DNA of 24,471 nt from Chara braunii (GCA_003427395.1 BFEA01000013.1:3764524-3788994), one strand, 5' to 3'; numbered from the stretch's first letter, positions 1 to 9,063 are shown. Numbers and translations are program-made. Notes: generated by a model from the sequence alone, not told the origin.

Positions 1-54
<54 letters not shown>

Positions 55-59
55 ATCTC

Positions 60-108
<49 letters not shown>

Positions 109-127
109 TTATCTATCTATCTATCTC
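1..127. repeat. (CT)n then (CTAT)n compound microsatellite
   Basis: The window opens inside a dinucleotide CT run (about 1-60) that passes into a CTAT tetranucleotide run (about 60-125) with one TTAT interruption. The left end is cut by the window edge, so its full length is unknown. Confidence 0.97.
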
Positions 128-816
128 AACTAACCCGCTTACCTTGGCGCTGGAAGGGGACTACGATGGGTGTCATTGGCGGGCAATGGTGGGCGTTGGC
201 GGAATTCGTTGGAGTTGCGATCAACAAACGGTGACAAGGGAGGGAGGCGTCGTGGGGAGGAGGAAACCGGGAGACATGGGGGGAGAAAGTGTTCATTTGA
301 GGGAGGGAACAGGGACCGACAGTTCCCGCCCTCACCGATTTCAAAGCGTTGACCTTATTTTTTAAGTTTTTTCTATCCACGTATTTCAGGAAATTTATAT
401 CATTGTCACAAATGTATACTCTCTGAATTACAAGTTAAAAAAAATAAACAAAGTGCGACATACGTGCACGGGTTGTATGTGTGTGCGTGTGTGTGTTAGG
501 GGGAGTGAAGGGGGGGCCCTACTCCCCCACAGTCAATTAATTAATCAATAAATAAAATAGTTTTATAAAAAAAAGTGTGATGTGTGCGTGGTTGGGGGCG
601 TGGGCGGTCGGAAGGCGACTTACTACAGTCAAGGAAGTGAAATGTATGTGAACATAGAGATCATACGGTCTAAATAGTAATGTGGTATAGTTTCATTTTC
701 TATGGTCGATAGTGCATATTAATTCTTGCACAATCGATGCGTTTAGCGACAAAGTAGAAGGCACCTACTGACCTTTCCTACTTGACACCTATTTTGGAGA
801 CACTGACCTTATTTTG
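128..816. other. Unassigned DNA, no gene recognised
   Basis: Several short ORFs overlap on both strands at 126-380 and none resembles a protein I recognise. On the minus strand the ORF covering 144-380 ends at CCAAG followed by GTAAGC, which fits a splice donor, so a small minus-strand exon is possible but unsupported otherwise. From 400 to 816 the DNA is AT-rich with short GT runs and a G-run near 509-516. I see no coding signal there. Confidence 0.6.
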
Positions 817-822
817 AATAGT

Positions 823-858
823 TATGTGTGTGTGTGTGTGTATGTGTGTGTGTGTGTT
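823..858. repeat. (TG)n microsatellite
   Basis: A TG dinucleotide run interrupted once by TATG. Confidence 0.95.
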
Positions 859-2867
859 ACAAAGAAGTCAAAATCGACGCACTTAACAACCATTTGCTCT
901 AAGCACTGAGCTACTAGAGACCTTTACATTGTCGTATTTTTTTTATAGTTTTTTCAACAAAAGATTGTCAAGCATTGGGTACTAAATGACCTCCATTCAT
1001 TGTGACAAAATGAAATAAAAGCAAAACTAAACTAATAGTGAGTAGCATAAACAAAGATGAATTAGTAATTTATGAAGATCGTCTCTTTTTCTTCTAGCAA
1101 ATTCTTGTTTTTTCGAAGCATCCTTTATTTCAGCAGATAAAGATTAATCTAAACTTATGTTTTTTTTTGTCAAACGTCGTCTCCACAAGGCGCCTTCAAA
1201 AATCTACCGAAGAGTTGTTTCACTTAAATTGTATCATTGTTTTATGTCATTGTCCCAGATACATATATACACATAAAAACTAGGAAAACGAAATGCGGCT
1301 TACGTGCGTTGTGTGTGTGTGTGCCCAGCGCATGATATTTGTTTGTCAGAAATATATAAACATACACTAACATGTAAAATTAAATAAGTGTTTGATAGAA
1401 ATGAAGGACTATTTTTCAATAGGCTCATACTAGTATCGCCGCACTTGATGCGTCCAACTTTAAATTCGTATATTCGTCCCGACTCTCTCTCACTAATATT
1501 GTTTTTCAATGTCTAAGTGTAGTTTATACAGTGTATTAAAGATATGATATCAACGAGAAAGAAAAACGAGTAGCGGTGTTGACGTTGTTCATTTTCATTG
1601 GTGTCTCGTTTTGTTTTGCTATGAAATGTGCATGTTATTTCTGCAGGACGATGAGATTGTAAAACAAGAAGTTGAACGGGGACATTTTCAGGCATGCAAA
1701 TGTTCTTGGTTCCACCCCCAACAAGCCTCGTACCCACCCTAAGTGAAGGCGGGTCTGTACATCCACGAGAGACCTATTTTCGATATTTTTCGTATGTGGG
1801 GAATCAGACAGTTGCCACACACCGGTTGGTTACAGAACAACGTGAGACTTTTGTGGCTCATTTCAGAAGCAACGACTACATTATACAATTGAGCCCAGGG
1901 TTTAGTTGGTTGCACCCTCTGCACACGTCGTGGGAGGCCGACACAACACGTAGTCATATGGACCAACGACAATGCAGCATTATCGTCACACATCTTCTAC
2001 TGGCTAACAAAAATGCGCAAACACTTGGAGCCTGGCGGGCTACCTGAACGTGCCCAACTGCACAAGGCCCGAACCAGTGTTTGAAACTAGGCCTGAGGCG
2101 CAGATAGTTTGGTCCAACTTGAAGCTACTGGGCCCCACACCAGGCACAGGCAGGCCAGCGGTAGGGTGCATTTTCCATATACGAAAGAGTGAGCTCAGGG
2201 GTACGACATTCTGGTCTGAGCAGGCATTGCCACACTGCTGCTTTGTTGCGCAACACTGCGCTAAGCAGACAGGCTGGGGCACACGTGGGCGCAAGAGGTG
2301 CGGGGGCGGTGCAGTGGCAGTGGGCGCACGCTGCACGACGACCATAGCCGGGCTGTGCGTGCGGGTAGCAGGTGATAGAAAGTATGTTGGTCTTCCGATA
2401 CGAGGCGCATGCATAGGGGAGGAAAGAGAACGTACCTAGTGTTTGCTGGCGTTCGACATTTTGATGACGTCACGTATATTGGTCTTCAGCTTCGATGCGA
2501 TCTGGTTGCAAGAACGTAGGCAAACGTAGATAGGCTGAGTAGCGTAGGCTGGACGTTGAGAAGAAATCAGTAGGAGTGATAAGTAATATCGTGTTGGTGA
2601 GGCCAGAGAGCGTTGACATTGACATACAAGTTCATTGTATTGCTCTGAGTTGGATGGTATCTTGGTGCATTGTGCTCTCTACTGGCACATAAGTATCTAG
2701 ACTACTTCCCGATTCCACTCCCGATTATTTGAATGGTATCTTATATGGGCGGGTGCGTGGATGTGTATGTTTCAGACTACAGACATATCGATAATTATTC
2801 ATGACAACACAAAAACCTTCATGGTTTTTCATGTACATAAGCGAAAGTTTACAAAACCGAAGTTTTC

Positions 2868-2871
<4 letters not shown>
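859..2871. other. Unassigned DNA, no gene recognised
   Basis: From 859 to about 1690 the DNA is AT-rich with many stops in all frames. From about 1690 to 2440 it becomes more GC-rich and carries overlapping ORFs of 117 to 129 codons on both strands (for example 1694-2047 plus and 2040-2414 minus). None has a recognisable motif, and opposing frames are open equally well, as expected of a decayed repeat. The GGCC/CAGGC-rich stretch at 2060-2160 resembles 15540-15780 in composition. From 2440 to 2871 nothing is seen. Confidence 0.5.

Positions 2872-2910
<39 letters not shown>
2872..2910. repeat. (GA)n microsatellite
   Basis: An uninterrupted GA dinucleotide run, immediately before the 149-bp tandem duplication. 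Confidence 0.97.
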
Positions 2911-2912
<2 letters not shown>

Positions 2913-2964
2913 TGGTATAAATTCAATGTTGTTTTCCTAAGGTTGCACAACAAACAAATTGGTG

Positions 2965-3033
2965 GTCGGTAGGTGCATGCAAATTTGTCTTCGTAAATAT
3001 TGATTGCCTTTGTTTTACTATGCACCTATCGGC
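2965..3033. repeat. Palindromic hairpin element, copy 1
   Basis: The left arm GTCGGTAGGTGCAT (2965-2978) pairs with the right arm ATGCACCTATCGGC (3020-3033) across a loop of about 41 nt. All 14 positions pair if G-U wobbles are allowed (two wobbles). It lies in the first copy of the 149-bp duplication. It could be a very small foldback or MITE-type element or an RNA hairpin; no transposase is nearby. Confidence 0.8.
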
Positions 3034-3113
3034 CACTTTCCATTTTCTTATTCAAAGACATCTCTATAAATTCAATGTTGTTTTTCTAAGATCGCACAAC
3101 AAACAAAGTGGTG

Positions 3114-3182
3114 GTCGGTAGGTGCATACGAATTTGCCTTTGCAGATATTGATTGTCTTTGTTTTACTATGCACCTACCGAC
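3114..3182. repeat. Palindromic hairpin element, copy 2
   Basis: The left arm GTCGGTAGGTGCATA (3114-3128) is the perfect reverse complement of TATGCACCTACCGAC (3168-3182), with a 39-nt loop. This is the best-preserved of the four copies. AAGTG just outside the left arm and CACTT just outside the right arm extend the symmetry, with a 3-nt offset. Confidence 0.88.
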
Positions 3183-3243
3183 ACTTCCAATTTTCTTGTT
3201 CAAAGACATCTCATGTTTTTTTCTTGTAAGATATATCAGTCTC

Positions 3244-3271
3244 CTGATGAGTAGGTGAAACTCCGACGAAA
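3244..3271 (+). ncRNA. Degenerate hammerhead-ribozyme-like core, copy 1
   Basis: The order of elements is that of a hammerhead catalytic core: CTGATGA (3244-3250, matching CUGANGA), a 17-nt stem-loop II candidate (3251-3267, GTAGG and CCGAC arms with one A/G mismatch around a 7-nt loop), then GAAA (3268-3271). Stem I and a cleavage triplet in the right place are not convincing, so the motif is probably inactive or partial. Its sequence aligns with the second candidate at 14481-14508, including flanking CTC. Hammerheads of this kind are known in plant retrozymes and in Penelope-like retroelements. That assignment is inference. Confidence 0.42.
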
Positions 3272-3524
3272 TAGTGACCCCACTTTCGCCCCTACCCGTT
3301 TGTTTTCCTTTTCCCCCTCTCTGCCTCCAACCCAGGACAACTTTGGGAGCCTGTTTCATGTTGGCGCACGCATCTGGGATCAGGATGTGCGTGGCACTGG
3401 GCGATAGGCATTGGGGAGTCCAGTACTACTGCGACTTTCTTCATAGCCATAAGGAGCTTTCGTGTGTCACTGTTGAAAACGAAAGTCCCTGCCTATCATT
3501 CGTACTCTGACCGACAACCCTCCT

Positions 3525-3526
<2 letters not shown>
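3272..3526. other. Unassigned DNA; source of a displaced 34-nt copy
   Basis: No gene is recognised. Positions 3371-3404 are identical to 9029-9062, which directly follow a library adapter, so this is the authentic location of that 34-nt sequence. Confidence 0.7.
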
Positions 3527-3571
<45 letters not shown>

Positions 3572-3592
3572 AGAGAGAGAGAGAGAGAGAGA
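3527..3592. repeat. (GA)n microsatellite with interruptions
   Basis: A GA run broken by GAAAGA and GGGA. Long Ser-Leu or Arg-Glu ORFs through it are products of the repeat. Confidence 0.95.
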
Positions 3593-3919
3593 CTAGTGCT
3601 CGCGAGCATTTGCCCTGACGAGGGAGGAGGATAACTTCGATGCAGCGGTCCTGATTGCATATGGACAACTGATCAGCCAGGCGCAACGGTGTACATCTGG
3701 ACCAGTCCAGTTGAGGCCACGGACTTTAGGGTTAGAGCGTTAGTTCGGCGTCACGCTGCTAGAGAAGTGCCCTCTTGCGAACAGCTGCGAAAGAGCAGCG
3801 CTGGAGGAGTAGACTAGTACTTCTCTCCGCTCAATACCTTTTGTCCCCTCCCCACCTTCTCTCCTGTCTCCACCTGCATAGCCTTGCATCTGGTCAGCTA
3901 TTGGCAATGACTATCCTTC
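3593..3919. other. Unassigned DNA, no gene recognised
   Basis: Short ORFs only (the longest is about 80 codons). No motif, RNA gene or element end is recognised. Confidence 0.5.
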
Positions 3920-4009
3920 CTTACACGGTGGTCGGCAGGTGCGTCATTCTCTTTTGTACAACCTTGTAACTGTACGTCAAAAGACAGTGCACCTGCCGAC
4001 CCGTGTAAG
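3920..4009. repeat. Palindromic hairpin element, copy 3
   Basis: The core arms GTCGGCAGGTGC (3931-3942) and GCACCTGCCGAC (3989-4000) are perfect reverse complements. The symmetry extends outward as CTTACACGG on the left and CCGTGTAAG on the right. The loop (about 46 nt) is unrelated to that of copies 1 and 2. Arm position 6 is a C:G pair here instead of T:A, so the change is compensated on both arms. Confidence 0.85.
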
Positions 4010-4285
4010 CTTCTAAGGAAAGTGGACCCATTTACCCTCAAGTACCAGGTCTGGTAGAGACCTTTCTTCTGTGTATGAGTCCCCTTCTTGTTGTGTGGGA
4101 TGTGTGATGATAATCGTGTGTCAGTCTGGATCTGATGTGTCAGGTCTTATCTTTGAGTCCGGAGGTGCACTAAATACCATTACATCGTTGTCAATGTCTT
4201 TCATTTGAGGCCACGCAGTTGGCTATTGCGTATTCCTCGCAGGGAGAAGGAGTCGACAACCAAAGGCAGAGAAAAGATCGAAGGA
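4010..4285. other. Upstream region of hypothetical gene
   Basis: No promoter element is recognised with confidence. The reading frame of the following ORF is open from about 4205, but its first ATG is at 4286. Confidence 0.4.
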
Positions 4286-4946
4286 ATGTCTTCAACGCCA
4301 AGACGGAATATAAGTCGGCCAGAGGAGGGAACAGTGACGCCAAGCGCACCACGGAAGGCGAAAAGATTGCGTCGGAATAGTGAGAATGACGATGACATCA
4401 TTAGGTACCAACACAGAGTTGAAATCGCGCAAGGCAGGGAGAAAACAAGCCAAGGGAGAGAAAAACGAGGGAGACGTGTGGAAAAGAAGACCACAAGAGC
4501 AACTGACAGAGGTTCAGCGAGAAATAGATTTGCAATACATGGGAACAGCAGTGTGAGAAAGAGGGAAACGAAAAAATACCACAATCAGATCGGTCGAGAA
4601 GAACATGATGAATTTCCTGAGTCGGAGCAGGTGGATGAAAGTACGGATAAAAAAGAAGATAATCAAGAAGACACACATTCAAAGTCAGAATCACAAGCAA
4701 GTTCGGCGGACGGTCGAGAATATGACAATGAGGAAGATGGATTTGCAGGAGATAGAAAGCAAGACTGCGAAGAAAAAATGAATGATGCAAATGAGCAAGA
4801 TAGCGACAATTGTCACGAAACGACGAACCTTCGCACAAATAAAACAAGTAAATATCTTTGCTTCCAAGGCATGAGCAACGTCGAAATTGATGTATTTCTT
4901 TTGCATCTCAATTCTGCCGGCAAAGTTCTACGCTGCAAAAAAAAAA
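4286..4946 (+). CDS. Hypothetical protein, putative exon 1 (charged, disordered)
   Basis: This open frame starts at the first ATG at 4286 (MSSTPRRN) and runs 220 codons to a GT at 4947 that looks like a splice donor. I do not recognise the product. The first third is rich in Arg and Lys (RKAKRLRRN is a possible nuclear localisation signal). The middle is strongly acidic (runs of Glu, Asp, Ser and Gln). The end (SNVEIDVFLLHLNSAGKVL) is more hydrophobic. The frame stays open through sequence of ordinary complexity, which favours real coding over chance. Read straight through, it ends at 5120-5122 after a T-rich stretch that looks intronic. The A-run at 4937-4946 directly before the donor is a likely place for a sequencing error. 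It could instead be a remnant of an unrecognised transposon protein. Confidence 0.4.
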
Positions 4947-5021
4947 GTACATTTCTCCTCCTTTCATGTTCTCATCACGGTTTTGTAATTCTGATGTTTA
5001 TTATTCCTTTATATGTTTCAG
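4947..5021 (+). other. Putative 75-nt intron
   Basis: It begins GTACATTT after an A10 run and ends TTTATATGTTTCAG, a good acceptor with a polypyrimidine tract. It is T-rich, while both sides are purine-rich. With the sequence as written, splicing joins exon 1 to a frame that stops at 5122. A one-base change in the A10 run would join it to the longer frame 5022-5385. Confidence 0.45.
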
Positions 5022-5385
5022 TGAATGCAGGAAAAGTAAGAGCAAAAGACCGACACATATTTGGAAGAGTGGCAAAAAGAGGACGAACAATGTTGCAGAA
5101 GAGTTACAACTCACAGAGATGACGAAAAAAATGAAGGACAAGATGTTTCGGTCAATTGCAAAGGCATACATGTATATGTCTGCTCGAGACTCCACATTCT
5201 ACCCGACGGAGGAACAATTTTTCAAGTCATTAACAATAATGTCAGAAGATATAGGACAATGGGCATCCGTAGGGTTAACAAGGTATGTGGAGGAGCGCCG
5301 CATGCGGCAGGTCCTCGTGGAATGTAACAGGATCATGACGACCATCAGAGGGGAGATATCAAGAAACTTAAAACACGAGTTTTGA
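5022..5385 (+). CDS. Hypothetical protein, putative exon 2
   Basis: The frame starting at 5023 is open until TGA at 5383-5385. It encodes a mostly basic segment followed by a helical-looking stretch (KMFRSIAKAY, then EEQFFKSLTIMSEDIGQWA and TRYVEERRMRQVLVECNRIM). I recognise no family. The same frame resumes at 5464 after two stops, suggesting either a second short intron (a GT lies at 5379-5380, AG at 5455-5456) or a gene that has begun to decay. Confidence 0.35.
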
Positions 5386-5463
5386 GTCGAGAAGGGATAC
5401 CCTCTAGTGAGTTCAAAACAAACAGACAAACAACAAGAAAAGCGATAGCAACTGAGAGAGGAA

Positions 5464-5817
5464 ATGATCAAGAATGCGACATGGAGGCGGAAGGGAAATG
5501 AGTCATGGGATGATCCGACGTTCGAACTCTGCTTGGCGAGGGTGTTCTTTCATACGAGGAAAGGTCAAGGGACTGGTGTGTCATTGCAACAACTTGCATT
5601 TGCAGAGATGGTAATAAAAAATGAGGTTTTGCAACGCACGAAGAAAACTCGAGTGGACGAAAAAATATCGGAGTTGACAGAGATTAAAAGAGAAATTATT
5701 GCATCCGTCGAGGAACGAGACACATGTGTGAACTTTAACATCTTCAGCCTTGATCGCTCAACGACGGTGGCTGATAAAGCACTCATCTTGTTCCAAGCAG
5801 GGTTGCTGGCCGTATAA
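5464..5817 (+). CDS. Hypothetical protein, C-terminal part
   Basis: A 117-codon ORF beginning at ATG 5464, in the same frame as the preceding block and separated from it by two stop codons. It contains WDDPTFELCLARVFFHTRKG, a central charged helix (KISELTEIKREIIASVEER) and a hydrophobic end (KALILFQAGLLAV). It is not recognised. A canonical AATAAA lies 133 bp after the stop, as expected for the last exon of the gene that begins at 4286. It is probably part of that gene, not a gene of its own. Confidence 0.38.
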   Translation: MIKNATWRRKGNESWDDPTFELCLARVFFHTRKGQGTGVSLQQLAFAEMVIKNEVLQRTKKTRVDEKISELTEIKREIIASVEERDTCVNFNIFSLDRSTTVADKALILFQAGLLAV

Positions 5818-5949
5818 CATGGTGACGTTCGTGCCAGATTGTTCACTGATGAAGACTACACGTTTCAACACAAGGTTACTTCATCAGCAGTGAAGGAGAG
5901 CATATGAAGACGACAAACAACACATGATTCAATATGCTCTTATATGGTG

Positions 5950-5955
5950 AATAAA
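5950..5955 (+). promoter_or_regulatory. Possible polyadenylation signal AATAAA
   Basis: A canonical hexamer downstream of the last ORF of the hypothetical gene at 4286-5817. Position and strand fit; no other support. Confidence 0.35.
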
Positions 5956-5988
5956 GGACAACAAATGCAAAGAAAAAAATTATAATTT

Positions 5989-5992
<4 letters not shown>

Positions 5993-6025
<33 letters not shown>

Positions 6026-6090
6026 AAGAAAGAAAGATAGAGAGAAAGAGAGAGAAAAGAGAGGAAAAAAAAAAAAAAAAAAAAAAAAAA
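5993..6090. repeat. (GA)n / (GAAA)n microsatellite ending in A26
   Basis: A GA run grades into GAAA units and ends in 26 consecutive A (6065-6090). The terminal A run could be the tail of a retroposed sequence lying to its left, but no target-site duplication was identified. Confidence 0.9.
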
Positions 6091-6979
6091 TGGAAAATAT
6101 AGTTTGAAACTTCGTTCATTGGTATCTTGGTGTAGTTGTACAAACTGCACCAATAGCATCATGAGATTTGCCATTATCCGCCCTGCTCAATGGAATGTGC
6201 GTTTATGCCGAATATGTCTTCCGTGCTGTCTCGATACACTGCATGTTGTGATCAATCGTGGTGCGTTCACAGTAGAGAGGAGGGGAGAGAATGGGTAAGT
6301 ATCCTATCCCACAACAAACCTGATGCATACTTCAATATAAAAAATGCAGCTTCGGAACATGCAGAATTTTAGTATGATTTGTACTACATTCACCTGTTGA
6401 AAATCAGGTTCCCTACACAATTTATGAGGGTATCTTGTTGAACACATGGGATGCCAATGAAATATTCCTTTTGAATACAATGGTCATACGGGACAATATC
6501 ATTTCAGTGATGGACCAGTAGTTTGTAATCAGTTGAAGTTATGTTGAAAATGTGTATAAAAACAGTCTCTCCTGTTTAAAAATTGTTGAAAGTCTGTTTA
6601 CAAACAGTTTACCAACACCTTTCAAAAAATGTAAAAAAAAAATTATTCGTTCGCTACGAATAGTCATCACTCCTTATTACAACAAACAGACACAATATTG
6701 TACTGAGAAGACTCTGTTTTGGTTGCTGCTCACTTTCGAAAATTAAACGGTGAAAAAAACGAATTACATTGTATTTTGTAGTCTATGTATGTTATGGCAT
6801 GTGTGGGTTTCCCCATGTCCAAGGAACAGGGATGATACAGGGGTGATGTCGTCGCCAAGTGTATGCCAACATACTTTAAACAAAGAGATTGTCAAAGCAA
6901 CACATGGTTGTCACTGATTCTGATAATAATGTTCCGCAACTACACAACTTTAACTATTTTTGTCTTCAATGCTACGTTG
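6091..6979. other. AT-rich DNA, no gene recognised
   Basis: Only short ORFs (64 codons or fewer) on either strand and frequent stops. No RNA gene or repeat is recognised. Confidence 0.55.
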
Positions 6980-7049
6980 GTCGGCAGGTGCGTATTCATT
7001 TTCAATATGACTGCAATATTTTGTATGATATTACAACGCACCTGTCGAC
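6980..7049. repeat. Palindromic hairpin element, copy 4
   Basis: The left arm GTCGGCAGGTGCG (6980-6992) pairs with the right arm CGCACCTGTCGAC (7037-7049), with one G-U wobble. The loop is 44 nt and unrelated to the others. As in copy 3, arm position 6 is C:G. Confidence 0.82.
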
Positions 7050-7430
7050 TACGACGTGTCAAAGGAGTATATATTGCGAACGGACATGCAGTGTCCGTAG
7101 AATATAAGATGATTACTCATAATCCTTTGTATAGTCTTTCACACTCCTTTAGTTATAAATTTGTATTTAAATCAAAAAATTAAGCTGCGATTGTTGTCCG
7201 GTGCATTTAATCAAATATTTTTGTCTTTTGCAATACATTGTAATTCACAGACACCCTTTACCACAAAGAACAAGGAAGCGGTTGTCAGAGGGTCACATGC
7301 AGTGTCACATGTTACTCATACGTGCTCAGCATGCAGTGCTATATGTTGAAAAAAGTTGCAGGCATCATATTCTCTCAATTTGTGTCATATTTTTAAAGTC
7401 TGTGTATCCAATGTTTTTGAGTATGTGTGT
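7050..7430. other. AT-rich DNA, no gene recognised
   Basis: Short ORFs only. Two copies of GTCACATG lie near 7290-7310, otherwise nothing notable. Confidence 0.5.
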
Positions 7431-7435
7431 ATATG

Positions 7436-7482
7436 AGTGTGTGTGTGTGTGTGTCTGTATATTTGTTGGAAAGGGGCAAACC

Positions 7483-7520
<38 letters not shown>

Positions 7521-7521
7521 N

Positions 7522-7604
<83 letters not shown>
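7436..7604. repeat. (GT)n and long (GA)n microsatellites with an N gap
   Basis: A short GT run (about 7436-7454), unique sequence, then a GA run from 7489 to 7604 holding a single N at 7521. The N marks an unresolved repeat length. ORFs of repeated Arg-Glu or Ser-Leu through it are not genes. Confidence 0.95.
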
Positions 7605-7607
<3 letters not shown>

Positions 7608-8228
7608 CATTCGTTTGTAAAACGAACAATATAATTTGTAGGTGTCAGGTGCAGCGAACGACATCACGATATGTATACGAAACCAACACAATAAAGATGC
7701 AGTTATGATAAGTAGAAGGTGTGAGGCCAAGGCCGCGTACACCGATGTCCCATGGCATCACTTGGATGGAAAATAGTGCAAAAGATCCCTTGCCAAGTCG
7801 TCATACCTGCTTTTCAATATTGAGGACCCGCAATGCAGCATATCGAGATTACTCGTGAGGGAGACAATGGACATGGGTGTTTACTTCTTACACTTTCACC
7901 GGATCATTCAATAAGCAGAAAAGTTAGTGATGCGTACAAGGGCAGAGGCATGATTATCATGAGCCGATGACTCATCCTTGCTAGGCGTTCCAGGTTCAAG
8001 ATCCTCATCCTACCTCAGTCACGATGAATCTTTAGAAGGTCTTCCGATCCTTTTCATCCCCGTCAAGCGATCGCATCGGCCTTATCAACACTTTTGCATC
8101 CAACAAAATGGTAGACAACTCTCTTTTACCTTGTTCTCTCTCCTCTTGTTCTTCTTCCTCCAATTGTTTCTCCTCCTCTTCATGCGTGCACATACATACT
8201 CCTCCTTTTCCTTTCCCTTTCATTTTTT
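7605..8228. other. Unassigned DNA, no gene recognised
   Basis: An ORF at 7978-8532 (184 codons) spans a CTT repeat and two CATA-rich stretches. Its product is mostly Phe, Ser and Leu from low-complexity sequence, and I do not call it a gene. Confidence 0.5.
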
Positions 8229-8282
8229 TTTTCTCTTCTTCTTCTTCTTCTTCTTCTTCTTCTTCTGCTTCTCCTTTTCCTC
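8229..8282. repeat. (TTC)n microsatellite
   Basis: A trinucleotide TTC run with one CTG interruption. Confidence 0.93.
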
Positions 8283-8774
8283 CTTCACCCCCCCACGCAT
8301 GCTCACACTTGCCTACTTACTTACACATATACGTACATACATGCGCGTAATAGTGTTTATTTTCCTTGATCTAGCGACAAGTCCGCTCGACTCAACGCAT
8401 ATTACTAGCGAAAGCATTATGAGACCAACTACGAGTTCGACACGTATTCATACATACCCACATACTCTCGTGCTCTCGCACATACACTCGCGTACATGCG
8501 CAAATATAGTAGTGTATATTTTCTCTTACTAACATGAGATTCATTCGTTCCTGTGCCGCCCATTCGGTCGTAGTGCTATGAAGTCCGTTGTAAGATAGGG
8601 GACTTACGTTAGGGTGATAGCTAGCGCTCCGGTCATGAGGGAGGGTATGGTCACCTTCAGGGCCTCGTTTTCCTCGTAAGCAAAATTGGGCACTGCTTGC
8701 AACCGTTCTATTTCCAGGTAGACTGTGAGAACTCCGACCTCTTTCTCTTATTGAAAATATATAGTTTTTCTTGC

Positions 8775-8778
<4 letters not shown>
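8283..8778. other. Unassigned DNA, no gene recognised
   Basis: ACAT/CATA-rich stretches occur twice (about 8320-8350 and 8440-8500), each followed by a near copy of TAGTGT-TATTTTC (8350-8364 and 8509-8523), suggesting a degenerate local duplication. No coding signal is seen. Confidence 0.4.

Positions 8779-8834
<56 letters not shown>
8779..8834. repeat. (GA)n microsatellite
   Basis: An uninterrupted GA run. Confidence 0.96.
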
Positions 8835-8835
<1 letters not shown>

Positions 8836-8953
8836 CTGATTTGTTCCCTTTCGGTGCAGCCTTTGTGCTCGAAACACAGATGCTCAAACCCACCATACCA
8901 TAACCCTAGGGTTGTGAATCGTGAGCTTGGCCAAATGAGCGAAAGTAATGGGG

Positions 8954-8954
<1 letters not shown>

Positions 8955-8990
<36 letters not shown>
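8955..8990. repeat. (TG)n microsatellite ending at the adapter
   Basis: A TG run that stops exactly where the library adapter begins, so its true 3' flank is unknown. Confidence 0.95.
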
Positions 8991-8995
<5 letters not shown>

Positions 8996-9028
8996 TCTTA
9001 TACACATCTAGATGTGTATAAGAGACAG
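8991..9028. other. Nextera mate-pair junction adapter (assembly contaminant)
   Basis: The 38 bases are the Tn5 mosaic end CTGTCTCTTATACACATCT joined directly to its exact reverse complement AGATGTGTATAAGAGACAG. This is the known circularisation junction of Illumina Nextera mate-pair libraries. It is not genomic. The joined mosaic ends are a perfect palindrome and could be mistaken for a transposon inverted repeat. Confidence 0.98.
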
Positions 9029-9063
9029 CATCTGGGATCAGGATGTGCGTGGCACTGGGCGAN
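9029..9063. other. Misplaced 34-nt copy of 3371-3404 plus N gap
   Basis: Positions 9029-9062 match 3371-3404 without a difference and on the same strand, and an N follows at 9063. They directly follow the adapter, so they are the other end of the same circularised fragment, not local sequence. The fragment would span 3371-8990, 5620 bp as assembled. Confidence 0.94.

Larger units (their letters stand above)
2916..3213. repeat. 149-bp tandem duplication, two copies
   Basis: Two head-to-tail copies (2916-3064 and 3065-3213) both begin TATAAATTCAATGTTGTTTT and end near TTCAAAGACATCT. They differ by scattered substitutions and very small indels. Each copy contains one complete palindromic hairpin of the GTCGG-AGGTGC family described separately, so the hairpin was duplicated with its flanks. 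Confidence 0.93.

Noticed and set aside
1694-2440. 117-129 codon ORFs on both strands
   Set aside because: No motif, no splice or poly(A) context, and opposite strands are equally open.
5844-5892. Minus-strand hammerhead-like motif (CTGATGA ... GAAAC ... GTC)
   Set aside because: The core letters are present and CACTG/CAGTG could close a helix, but stem II pairs poorly, so chance similarity is more likely.
7427-7742. ORFs of repeated Arg-Glu or Ser-Leu
   Set aside because: They translate the (GA)n microsatellite; the same happens at 3527-3592, 8779-8834, 9064-9131 and 13747-14033.
8338-8532. Membrane-protein-like ORF 7978-8532
   Set aside because: Its hydrophobic runs come from the TTC repeat and ACAT-rich stretches.
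8991-9028. Perfect 38-bp palindrome as a transposon inverted repeat or terminator
   Set aside because: It is exactly two joined Tn5 mosaic ends, the mate-pair library junction, with displaced sequence attached.
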